From Salminus brasiliensis (taxonomy: Eukaryota; Chordata; Actinopteri; Characiformes; Bryconidae): a stretch of DNA of 64,000 nucleotides. Under the pieces are notes generated by a model that had not been told where the DNA came from, did not search any database, and saw only the letters and a list, made by a program, of their open reading frames with translations. The DNA lies in contig NC_132880.1 of assembly GCF_030463535.1 (NCBI RefSeq), forward strand, positions 35,265,842 through 35,329,841, read 5' to 3'. Within the stretch, counting starts at the first letter, position 1. Every line of letters starts with the position of its first letter. Both the position numbers and the translations under genes were made by a program. Shown piece by piece: positions 11,640 through 21,800 of this stretch.

Positions 11640-11741
11640 GCGGACCTGAAGCTGACCCAGAGTGCTAGGAACCGAGAGGCAAAGCAGATGCAGCAGCTGG
11701 AGAGAATGAGACAGAGAAACCCCTCAGACAGGCAGATCATT
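11640..11741 (+). pseudogene. cibar1 copy 2, exon 4 (sequence intact)
   Basis: This exon has 34 codons, from ADLKLTQSARNREAKQ to RNPSDRQII. The acceptor is ACACACAG and the donor is GTATCT, which is weaker than usual. The frame is open. Confidence 0.87.
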
Positions 11742-12447
11742 GTATCTTTACTGTCGGCTCTCTGTTCTTCTTCAATTTGTCTTGTTTACACCTTTGTGAA
11801 GTTTGCAGGTTTAGGCTTGTGCTGCACTGACCCACCATTCTCCAGCATTCTCCAACAAACTTCAACTTGGATCGGTTTCCCTTACCTGTTCATTATTGCT
11901 AGAAGAAAAGAATAACAGATTATAGTTTAGAATGTTCTTGACTGTTGATTTTAAGCCTGTTTTAGACTTTTTAGATCACTTTCTCCATGATTTCATTGTT
12001 TTAATAAGCTCAGGAAGGACATTTGAGCTATGAAACATCCACAGGTGGTTGCAAATGTTGGTAGTCTAGAGATATAGACACATTGTTTGAGCACTAAAGA
12101 CCATGTTCTGGAGGATGTTATACAAGAGTAGCATTGTACTGTTGCTCACAGCTCAATCACAGAAACTGGTTTGAAATGTCAAGAAGGAAAACGTTTCTCT
12201 AAATAGAGATTTACAATAAAAATGCAGACAAAAATACTTTCTTTACAGATAGCTAAAGTCACAGGTGGGTCATCTGAATTCACAACAGTGAGCCTGTATG
12301 ATAGTCGTGTTGTGTGTAATCACTGTAAGACAGCAGCTTAACACTTCTCACTGGGGTGATTTCCCGTTACGACGTACCACAGTAAATGAACAGACTGCTC
12401 TGAACAGTTTGTTCTCTGCATCATGAGTTTCACTTGTGTCGTGACAG

Positions 12448-12552
12448 GCTGAGAGTGAACTCCAGAGAGCCACAATGGACGCTACGCACACGACTCGCCA
12501 ACTGGAGTAGACAATTGATGTGTTTAAAAAACAGCACATTCAAGATATCAAG
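12448..12552 (+). pseudogene. cibar1 copy 2, exon 5 with premature TAG
   Basis: The exon reads AESELQRATMDATHTTRQLE, then TAG at 12508-12510 where the family has Glu, then TIDVFKKQHIQDIK before the donor GTCTCT. A single G-to-T change from GAG explains the stop. Confidence 0.88.
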
Positions 12553-12732
12553 GTCTCTGAGACATAATTTACTTGATATGTGGAGAAAGCATTGCACAGT
12601 TTTAGGAGGTAGCCTGCTTTCTAAAAGCAATCCTTTTTAGTTTGGTAGATTGGTCATTCAGTGAGATGCATGGCTGTATGGATGTTTCACCTAGATGAAT
12701 ATTACCATGCTGCCTTCTTCTCTGATATACAG

Positions 12733-12844
12733 AAAATCTTTAAGGACTTTGTGACTATAGAGATGATCTTCCACTCCAAACCTTTGGAGATATACTTCTG
12801 CCTATCAGCACATCCAGAATGTTGATGAGGAGGGCGATCTAGAG
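12733..12844 (+). pseudogene. cibar1 copy 2, exon 6 with 2-bp deletion
   Basis: It is 112 nt against 114 nt in copy 1. The loss falls in the codons for MYTTAY (near 12790-12797) and shifts the frame. The splice sites are kept. Confidence 0.88.
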
Positions 12845-12873
12845 GTATACACTCATTCACTTTCAACGCTGCT

Positions 12874-14354
12874 GCACAGGCTTTGCTCACCACTTCAGCA
12901 GACCTGACAGACTGTCTCGTGTCTGTTCTGTTCTGCTCTGGTTCTATCTAATAGAAATGTCATTACAACACCGAATGTCCTGCTTCCTGGAATGCCGTCC
13001 CTTTCATAGCCCTTGCTATGTAATCTGAGAGGCATCTTGAAAAACATGCTTGGCTTGACAGTTGGCGCTGGAATTTTCTCTTTGGCTTATTCATGAATTC
13101 TTGATCTGACCTGCAAAAGCAAGCTTTGTTCTCGTTTGACTGGTTCTGACAACATGAGGTTCCTGCAAGAATATACAACTTTTTATTAGAAAATTTTAAT
13201 AGCCATATTTTATATCAAATTATCTTTCAATTATTTAAACTAATAATTAATTATTCAGATTATCAATCAGGTTAAAGGTGTTTTTCTAATATTTGCTAAA
13301 GATAAAGATATTCTGTTTTAATGAACTTTCCTGTTAATGTAAAATATGAACAAAACTCCAATATCTTTTTCCTGTCAAAATTTTAAAAATGAGGCTGTGC
13401 AAAGTAGGAGCAATAAAAAAGACATCAGTTTTCCCATCATCATCTCGAACAAATGCGAGATGATAATTTTAGCTTTCATCCTGAAAGAATTTTTTACTGC
13501 TTTATTTGTATTAGTGACTTTTATTTTGATACGGTCTGGCTGAAGCCTCAATATCGTCAAGCCCCCCCCGCTTGAAACCAGCAAGCTGACTGGCTGTTTT
13601 TGTTAAAGGCCGTGACTGTATCCATTACCACCACGTTAATTAGCTCTTTTTGGCGGGGCTTTATCAGTAAACAGATGCATTGAGCATTACGAGAACTCCC
13701 ATTCATATTTCAACCAATGACCGGGTTGATTTACTTGAAACGTTCTCCTTTTTACTCTTAGCCCGTGTTCATATGAGACTCCCACGCCTCAGAGATATAA
13801 CTGTACTCGCCATTGACACATTGAGTGATGTCACTGCAGATGTGTTGCCTTATTCCTCTCTAACCGTTTTATCCAAATGCTCCATTCACATGACAGACAC
13901 ACAGGCACAATCTCTATTAAAATCTGTTTTCACTGCATCTCTGCATCCAGATTGTGGGAATTATTACTGTGAAACTTATTTCACACTGTTATATTATGTT
14001 AAAACATTGACGTTTAATCTGAGATCCACATACTTCCAGAATCCTTCCTAGTTAGCGCAAGAAATGTGCTGATGTGTGATGACCAACTAATTTCCTATTA
14101 AAGTAGTGACTAATTTGCTGATTACTTGTTGCACCCCTAATCAGTAATATTTTGCAAGTTAATAAAGTGGCATTTTGATACAGTGACATGGGAGGTTTAT
14201 AAATGCAATGACTATAATAACTCAAATAACTGATTAGGAACTTTGCAGAGGATCACTAATGAGGCCTAAAAATACTTAGACATTGGCTCGTTCTTTTTTG
14301 TCATTTTGCCTCTGTACAGCATCTCAGTGGAAATAGTGAAACAGCCGAGACCTG
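12874..14354. other. Copy-2-only 1.48 kb in the exon 6-7 intron
   Basis: Copy 1 runs from AACGCTGCT straight into GATTTAAG, whereas copy 2 has 1.48 kb between the same words. It may be an insertion here or a deletion in copy 1. It holds a C-run (about 13562-13569) and a 123-codon open frame (13680-14051) with no motif I recognise. I cannot identify a transposon. Confidence 0.5.
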
Positions 14355-15185
14355 ATTTAAGTTTAGACTTTCAGCTTTAATTCAAGTTGGTTATCAAAAC
14401 TATTGAATGAACCATATTACAGCCGTTTTCACAGGCACAGACAATTAAATAATAAACAGGTTGATCATCTGGTTAAGAAAACAGGACAAGCCAATCAGAG
14501 ACAAAGCACAAACTTTAGGAGTAACCAAATCAACTATTTGGTACATTTGGAAAAAGAAGCAGGGCACTAAATGCCACTAAAATAGATGATCGCTGAATAC
14601 TTTCCTTAGTTTAAAAAATTCATGTCAAGAACACTCATGTAAGTAAGCATATACTTTTACAAGATGTTTCAAAATACTCCTTATATTTATAATCATTAGT
14701 CTTTCCAGTTACTTTTTAGTAAAATGTAGAAGAGCCTATTTTTGTCAAACTCCATGCATTAAAGCCTGCAGTCTACACTTCAGTCACATCATGGCAAAAT
14801 GACAGAACTTTTCTCACTGTCCAAATACTTAAACTGTCTGTATCACGTCTCGATCGGTTTACTGTTTGGTTCTAAGCATTGTCCATTCAGCCAAGTCTCT
14901 ATATCTTTAGTGTTTATGTGTTTTCCTGTAGTTTGTAAAAGAACTCCAAACACATTTGTAATAGAAGTCTGTGTTTAATGTGGTAAGTAAGATAGTACGC
15001 TACCGATAGGGAAAGTATAGATTAGACTGAAAAGCACTGTATATATTTATTTAAGACATTATTTTTTCCATTGACCCAGACTGACATCCTCTTTGTTTTT
15101 TTTTCATTATAAAATGAGATGTTAGTATTTCTTTAGTTTTCTCTAAGTGAACAATAGTCTGTAACTGCCTTTATTGTCTTTGCAG

Positions 15186-15305
15186 GTATTCAGGAGCTCG
15201 CTGCACCCTCCTGACTATCAGTCCCGCTTAGACATAGTCTGTGCTAATTCCAAAACATCCTTGAATCGAACTGGAACATCCATGGCCAAATCAGGGACGT
15301 TGCAG
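15186..15305 (+). pseudogene. cibar1 copy 2, exon 7 (one base from copy 1)
   Basis: This exon has 40 open codons and differs from copy 1 at one base, CGT to TGT (Arg to Cys in the RANSK motif), a CpG-type transition. Both splice sites are kept. Confidence 0.9.
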
Positions 15306-15847
15306 GTAAGTGCATTTCAAATATTTTACATATATAGAAGTTTTGCAGGAACTCTGTTTCTTATTATTCAATGTATTTTTACTTTTTGTTTGTTTTTATG
15401 AAACAGATATTTCATAGTTTTATTGCTGTTTACACTTTTAGACCCATTGCTTCTCATAAAGTACTCATGCATTCATGCTGGAAAGCTTCCTGTAATCAGT
15501 GCAGTTACTGCTTTTATATTCATACAGGATTACCAGAAGTTCAGTTACATCTCATATGACTGTTATTGCTAATAGAGAGCTTGGTGAATGCACCTGTCCT
15601 GCCCAGTGTGGCCATGAGTGCTGCTTTGGTCAGTGTTAAAAGTAGTTCAATTGTCAGTAGTATAATGATATGACTTATTATAGGTTGATTTCAGTTGTCA
15701 TGCTTATCAATGTGCCATTCATTAAAGTAGGATAGAAAAATCAGTCATAGGTGAGTCAGGTAGTCAGTGTAACAACAGGAACATACAGTAGGTGTACAGA
15801 ACGGCAGTTCCTGATTTAGCCTGAGATAGAGCAGGCCCACTCTTTGG

Positions 15848-16036
15848 ATGTTCTCTTCATGTGAGTTTCCTCATAGAGAAAATGTTTTAGTGTGGCTGGT
15901 GGTGAAGTTGTTTGACCTGAAATGCTCTGCCAAATACAAAGAGAATGTTTGCCTGATGATGCTCAGTAAATACATCTATCATGGGGACTTCCAACCTTGT
16001 ACTACAGCAGGTTACTCACTAAGAATAACCAAGTGA
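15848..16036 (+). other. Exon-like open frame in cibar1 copy 2 intron 7, unexplained
   Basis: A 62-codon frame includes VWLVVKLFDLKCSAKYKE and a Tyr/Cys-rich end. Most of the stretch is shared with copy 1 (3165-3270), but copy 1 lacks about 46 bp in its middle, breaking the frame. No splice sites are convincing. I record it because it is well preserved, not because I think it is coding. Confidence 0.2.
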
Positions 16037-16435
16037 TAAGCTGGTTCCTCTGAAACAACATACTTACAGTCATGCGAAAATGTTAGGTCTCATGAAATCC
16101 TTTGTTTTTCTTAACATATTTAAACATCTGAACATTTGATGGAGATAGGTTATTAGTAATATAATAATAATTAAACACGTATAACTAAAGAAATGTCTGT
16201 TAGAAATCACTTAATAAATAGAAAAGCTATTTTCTTGCAAGATAAAACATTAGGACACCCAATTCATAGTGGATTCTAAGATGAAGAGCTTGCCAGGCCC
16301 TTCTGCAGATAAGCAGCCCCAATCATCAATCCATCAAAACCAACAGTCTAAACTAAAGCAAACTAAAGCTCTGGGGTGTAAAGAAGACAGGCTCCTCCAC
16401 AACCTTCACTAACCAGCTGATGTGATGTGACATGT

Positions 16436-16612
16436 GGTTGGTGTAGTGCTTCTAACCAGTGAGCTACCACACCATGTGGGAGACTGGGGTTTAATTTCCG
16501 GTTTGGGTGGCTATGCTGCCATGTCCTTGGGCAAGACTCCTAACACTACATTGGCCCACATCTGTAATACGAGTAACCTTGTAAGCCGCTCTGGATAAGT
16601 GTAAATGAAATG
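16436..16612 (+). mobile_element. tRNA-derived SINE, private to cibar1 copy 2
   Basis: A tRNA-like head (GTGCTTCTAACCAGTGAGCT ... GGGGTTTAATTTCC, box B-like) is followed by CCTTGGGCAAGACTCCTAAC and GTAAGCCGCTCTGGATAAGT, a typical fish SINE tail. The aligned copy 1 region has a MITE fragment instead. Confidence 0.7.
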
Positions 16613-16748
16613 TGTAATGACTGTGGGGATGACTGTGGGGATGACCTAACTTTATTCTCACAAGACAATTGCATTTTTTTCATGCAATTCAGGTTTTTCA
16701 TGGGTGTCCTAATTTTATTCTGTATGCCTATATATTTTCTGTTTTCTG

Positions 16749-16863
16749 TCAAGGACACCAGCGTCACAGGGGGAAAAAGGATGGTGAAGATGAGAATAAG
16801 GACACTGAGGATGATGTGGCAGAGGACGATGATTTAGAGGATGTTGCAGATGATGAGAATTAG
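16749..16863 (+). pseudogene. cibar1 copy 2, last exon with altered acceptor
   Basis: Where copy 1 has GAAACAG before TCAAGG, this copy has TTTTCTG, with no AG. In the copy 1 frame a TGA appears after 12 codons. The acidic frame (KKDGEDENKD ... LEDVADDEN, TAG 16861-16863) would be entered in phase if the AG at 16760-16761 served as acceptor. AATAAA follows at 16949-16954. Confidence 0.8.
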
Positions 16864-17329
16864 ACTGAGCAGACTCTGTGCCACAGTGTTTAATAGTGTT
16901 GTAATTAATATTTTTAAAATTATCCAGTGATCTGCAATTAAATGATTCAATAAACAGTGTATGTTTGTACAACCAGCAGTAATTACAATTAGTATAAACT
17001 CAGTGTAATACTGGTAATACTGGTAAAGTTTTTGTAAACATTTAAAAATAATTCTGCATACATTTACACACTGCTCGTGTGAAAGGGAGCAACGTTCTGG
17101 ATTTTTTTTCTGTACACTGTATGCTGTTAACAAGGGTTAATGTCTCGCCATGCCATGTTGGACAGTGTTCAAATTCATTATTGTGAACTTAATGCCGTAT
17201 GAAATGTCTTGATGAGATTCTATTTAATGAAACTGAATTTTATGGATTTTTTTTTTTCAGAACAGCTTCGTCATCTTATATCAGCTCCTGCATGCCCTAC
17301 ATGCTGATCTATTACTCAGAGGGAGAGGG

Positions 17330-18120
17330 ACAGATAATGTATTTGTCTGCAGAACATGAGTAACACAGAAAAGCCTCAATGTCAATATAGCCATGAACAA
17401 TATAGTGACGATACTCACTGTCGCCACAGTGGAGCCTGACCCACCCCTGGAGCTGTGCGTCATTGTGTCATGACTTTCATGTCAGTCATGCATTAGTCAG
17501 GCACTGCTATCCAGAGCTGCTGGTGAAATCAGGATGTGCTCTCCCCTTTCATGCCCTTCCCTGTGACACAACCACACAGAACCACAGAATGTACAGAACC
17601 ACAGAATTCATTGGAGGTTTTGTAAATTCTGTGCAGAATTATAGATAAAACTTTACACATCTATAGAATTCTGATTTCTAATATAGCCTATATGTGTATT
17701 TTTCACAGCCCTTACAGTTGCTGCGGTAACCCTGCTCCCACTGTGCTTTGGGCTTAATCTATGTAACGCTGTGTGCTGTAGTAAGGTCCTTCATGTCAGT
17801 GGCTTATTGTGAAGTGAAATATGCATGTTGAAACGTGCGTGCGAGAGGAGGAAAGACAGACAAAGAAAGGCCGACCTTTGATGCAGTGAGTCATCCACAC
17901 TACATGTGTATGTGAGAGGCTGCGAGTGATCGACTGAATGAGTCACTGAAGTCTGCCCATCAAATACTGCCCTACAGGCTGCATTAGGTATTTCAGAGAA
18001 TGATTGGTGGTCAGATTGGACAGGCTGTTGCAGACAGGTGCAAGCAAGAGGGTTCAATTTTGGTCAGTTCGGGTAACAGTTATTAACACCTGTGATGATA
18101 CTGTAGTATATAATGTCAGT
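17330..18120. other. Start of the gene-poor interval
   Basis: I see no gene on the plus strand. On the minus strand, 17281-17463 has a short frame with one hydrophobic segment (ATVSIVTILFMAILTLRLF) after a possible acceptor AG. It could be a lone exon encoding a membrane span, but nothing nearby extends it. Confidence 0.25.
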
Positions 18121-18129
18121 ACAGTTATA

Positions 18130-18910
18130 TAAGGAAAATGGTACAGCCCATAAGAACCTTTGTCATTTTCAACATATTTAAACATAGTTAAAATCTTCAT
18201 TTGGAAGCAAATCTATGTAGCATTTTACCCAAAAATGCTTCATTGTGATGCTCCACTGACTTGTAATTAAGAGAATAACATTGCTCTTAGTGCCATGCCT
18301 GGCTCAGCATGCTGCTAATCAATTGTGCTAGGGAACTCCTTTGACTTTCAGTAACAGTTCTGTATTTCTCAGCATGTTCAGAAAAGCACATTCTTTTAGG
18401 GGTAGCTCAAAGCATGATTTACACTTCCCGATTCTAGGAGAAGGAGAAATGCCACTTCTCACACAATGCATACTACTTAACAATATTAAAAGATGGAGGT
18501 AATACAACTCAACAAATACACTGAAGAAATGTTGAAGTGAGGGGTATCACCATAGCAAGATCCAAAAAGAGCTCTGGGGCCTTCAGAAAGAAGGCATTGT
18601 AGATGCAAAAAAAAAAACATAGATGCAAAAAATTAGCTGTTCCACTGTCTGCAAAATAATTTACAAGTATGTAACATTGAAAACAACTGCCAGCATGTAC
18701 AGGTCAGGCAATCGTAGCAAATTCAGCCCAAGAGCAGACCGCAAGAGGAGTAAAGAAGTCTCCAGCAATCCTAAAAACTCATCACGGGACCTACAAATAG
18801 CTCTACCCACAGCTAATGTCATAGTACAGCATCTACAATCAGAAAGAAACTGCATATGATTGATTTTTATGAGAAGTAAGCATAGAGGAAACCCTTGCTG
18901 CCAAAAGCTC
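18130..18910 (+). mobile_element. Decayed Tc1-like element (N-terminal transposase relic)
   Basis: At 18690-18840 the frame reads MYRSGNRSKFSPRADRKRSK then SNPKNSSRDLQIALPTANVI, the linker and second DNA-binding subdomain of a Tc1 transposase. Upstream, TTTCAACATATTTAAACAT resembles the element start near 16110. Stops, an A-run and the missing catalytic half make it dead. Confidence 0.65.
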
Positions 18911-19269
18911 ACCTGGGAAATTGGGAATGCTTAGTTTAATACACATTTGCATTTTCTTTGTCGTATTGTGGTTATATTTTAAATCAGTGAGATTTATTGT
19001 AAGAGAAACAAAATCACAGGTGTGAATATGTGACAGTCCTTGGGAAATAACACCAAAGTCCACACATATTATCTCAGCCCTCACAGTTTTTATGTCAGCA
19101 CTCGTCAACACACTTTAAAATGTTTAAAACAACCTTTGGACCAAAAGCGGTTCAATATGTGCTGTAAATGTTGGTTTGGAAAGGAGTGCTGTCAAATCAT
19201 GATTAGGTGAAATCTGCTTTACATACCATGGAAGCACCATGAAGCTAAGTGTTGCAAAACACATCCAAA

Positions 19270-19665
19270 ACATTAGCAAACACACCCTTAAAAAATAAAG
19301 ATGCCAAAGAAGCACTTTTGGTTCCCTAAAGAACTATTTGTATGAATGAGATGCATGGGCGTGAATGCGTGGGCGATGAACCTTCACATAATGTAAATGT
19401 TTTATACACTCCAAACAAAGGGGGTTATTTGACAGATACTGTAATGTTCTGTACTGTAACCCTTTTAAAGGCTGTGTAGAACCCTTTGTAAAGGTTATAT
19501 GAACCAAGCAAAGAACAATTAACTTACTTTCATGTGATTCTTTCAATATTCATAGGTCTAAATGGAAAGATGACCTTAAGAACCTTGGTGTTTGAACCTT
19601 TACATTATGTGCATCTTTACCCTCATGCAAAATTGCATAAATAAAGGTTCTTAAAGAACTATGCA
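19270..19665. mobile_element. GGTTCTT-family palindromic repeat
   Basis: The left part carries GATGCCAAAGAAGCACTTTT and GGTTCCCTAAAGAAC. The right part carries AATAAAGGTTCTTAAAGAAC. The arms are in inverted orientation around an unrelated centre. Confidence 0.55.
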
Positions 19666-19814
19666 TTGGTTTATCTATGGCATTCATTCCAAATAACGTT
19701 TTTAATAAATTCATTTTTGGCTCTTTTATTTTAAAGTGTGTTACTGTTTTATGTTATGAAAATCTTGGCTGTATTTTTTTTTCGAGTGCTTACGTACACT
19801 TTATGTACAAAAGT

Positions 19815-20035
19815 AGCTACTTTACGGTGCAACCATTACTGACACAGGCATTTGGTTGAGCACACACAGTTTGTTAAAACACAATAGAAAAGCTTTGCCA
19901 AAATAACAGGACTCTCTGGAGCAGCCACACATGAGTCTAAAGTACCATGCCCAATGCCACCTGAAGATATAGGTGTGCAAACCCCTGCAGCACCACACTC
20001 GAGTGGCATTTTTGACCTATAACTAATCATCCATT
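19815..20035 (-). mobile_element. MITE fragment, family A
   Basis: Reverse-complement matches to the 40712-41215 element include the GTTGCACC, ACAGGACTCTCTGGAGCAG and GGTGCAC-type blocks (here TGCAACCATTACTGACACAG and GTACCATGCCCAATGCCA). Confidence 0.6.
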
Positions 20036-20059
20036 ATCAGTACCTGACCTTCCTAATGC

Positions 20060-20260
20060 TCTCATGCGCTGGTAAAAGTATAAGTTCCATGAGAAGCCTT
20101 TGGAGGTTCTTCAGTGAGAAACTGTAAAGGTACCTCTTAAGGTGCTATCAAGAACACATTTTTAGAAGAAAACATTTTTTTTAAGGTTCTTCCACAGTTT
20201 CAAATTGAAAAACCCTTAAAAGTTCCTTGAGGAACATATATTGTTTAACACTGTGGCTGA
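20060..20260. mobile_element. GGTTCTT-family repeat fragment
   Basis: Repeated GGTTCTTC, AAGAACAC and TTCCTTGAGGAACATAT words in both orientations match the dispersed palindromic family, although decayed. Confidence 0.4.
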
Positions 20261-21245
20261 ATGCCATCAAATCCTGTAAATGTAAAGCCTTCGCAGTAGA
20301 GTGAATTACAAACTCCCTTGATTCCAAAAGTCTCCAAAAGACTCTGGCGGCGCATGTGTCTTCAAACCTGTGGACATACAGTGTGTGTTGATGCATAAGC
20401 TCAAGCAACAAAAATGAGCAAAACTCTCCAACTGCTCTTAACTGCTGGCTTGAGGTACTCTCAGTGAATCGTTCCTATCATGTGGGGGTACTGCAGGGTA
20501 CAATCCAGAGGGTTCTTGTGTGAATTAGCAATCCTCTGGGTTTAGAAAAGAACTTCTGACTGTAAACATCTGCAGCTGAAATAAAATTGTAGGCTATACG
20601 TGAACCAGGCCTTCTGGTCTCTGGTAGAGTGACAGTGCTCTATATGGGTTTATGTCTTAGAGATCTATTTTTAGACCAGCCTTTTTGTGACAGATGCACC
20701 TGCATGCATATTACTCCATCAGCTTAATGGTTTTCAGTTAGGTCAACAAAGTCCAAGGCAGAAATTCCTTTCTCACCCTGTGACTCATCTTTACAGAAGC
20801 AGTCTTAGAAACTAATCTGTGGTTTCTCTCTCTATATAAAAAAAACAAAAAAGTGCTGGGGAGTGTCCCCCTGAGTCACTGACTAAAGAGAGAACACTCT
20901 ATACACACTCTCTGCACTCAGGCTCACTCCTCTTCACTGGCAGACACATGGGTGCTACTACTGTCATTACAGGAACAAATCTGCTCCCATCTGCTGGTTG
21001 TGTAACTTCATAAGCAAAATGCCAGCATGTTGCATTACATGGGGATAAAAAGCAATGTGAGGTGAGGTACTTGTTTTGGGTAGATCAGGTTTCAGAGGAG
21101 TAGAATTGACCTAAATGGCCTTTCAGTGACCCAAAATGTTGGACATAAACAAGCAATTGTAAAAAGACAAGGAAGACATGACTACCATAACTGTTGTAAT
21201 AACAGTTTTATAGACCCTAGGATAGAACCCTTTGGGAACCCACTA
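20261..21245. other. Noncoding, no recognised gene
   Basis: It is mixed-complexity sequence without a supported ORF. Short palindromes are present. Confidence 0.3.
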
Positions 21246-21800
21246 TACACTATATATTATTGTATGTAAACATTCGTGGACACCACTTCTAATGGATGCG
21301 TTCAGCTACTTTTGCACCCATTGCTGACACACAAATGCACACACAGCTTGTCTAGTCCCTGTATAGAAGTCCTGCCAATAGAATAGGACTCTCTGAAACT
21401 TTAGCTTGTCACGAAATTTCTGTTGCAGATTTTGTTCTTATTAGTACCCACCATAAAGAAAATCAAGACAGTGAACACTGAAGCATTTCTGACCGAAATC
21501 TTTGGAATTCCCTTCAATTGTATTATATCTTGGAAGCCTCTGACTACTTTATATGTCCAAATGTTTGTGGACACCCCTTCTAATGAATGTATTCAGCTAC
21601 TTTAAGTAGCACCCATTGCTGACACAATTGTGCGTATGCACCCACACAACTTGTCTAGTCTCTGTAGAGAAGTATTGCCAAAAGAATAGGACTCTCTGGA
21701 ACAGATATGCATATACCTATTGCACAATGCAGGATAGACGCTTTGTAAGATCCCTGATTCAGAAGAAACATTGAATGAGCAGGCGTCCCGATACTTTTAT
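21246..21800 (+). mobile_element. Two MITE family A fragments in tandem
   Basis: Fragments at about 21265-21400 and 21550-21800 each carry a GGACACC(A/C)CTTCTAATG end and the CACACAACTTGTCTAGTC-type and AATAGGACTCTCTGGAAC-type blocks of the 40712-41215 element. The second also has the distal part reading to TTTTATCCATATGTAAATG. Confidence 0.6.

Larger units (their letters stand above)
8115..16863 (+). pseudogene. cibar1 (fam92a) copy 2, decayed tandem duplicate
   Basis: Seven exons homologous to FAM92A exons 2 to 8 lie in order: 8115-8336, 8422-8490, 11640-11741, 12448-12552, 12733-12844, 15186-15305 and 16749-16863. They spell the BAR-domain signatures VRKTARLRDKADLLV, VERLEAKVVEPLKAYG and ARNREAKQMQQLERMRQR. 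Disabling changes are a 2-base loss and missing 3' end in exon 2, TAG at 12508-12510 in exon 5, a 2-base deletion in exon 6, and loss of the acceptor AG used by copy 1 at the last exon. I could not find exon 1. The copy is in the same orientation as copy 1 and aligns with it from exon 6 on, so it is a DNA-level tandem duplicate, not a retrocopy. It may still be transcribed. Assembly error is an unlikely explanation for several independent lesions. Confidence 0.88.
12577..17320 (+). repeat. cibar1 duplication block, copy 2 (paired with 1296-4890)
   Basis: This is the counterpart of the block in copy 1, starting at the Tc1-free site TTGATATGTGGAGAAAGCAT and ending near 17320. It is longer than copy 1 mainly because of 12874-14354 and a SINE near 16436. 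Confidence 0.88.

Noticed and set aside
13680..14051. 123-codon plus-strand frame in the copy-2-only block
   Set aside because: No motif recognised and no start or splice support; kept only as part of an unexplained insertion.
8115..16863. Copy 2 as a second functional cibar1 gene
   Set aside because: At least four separate disabling changes in different exons; exon 1 not found.
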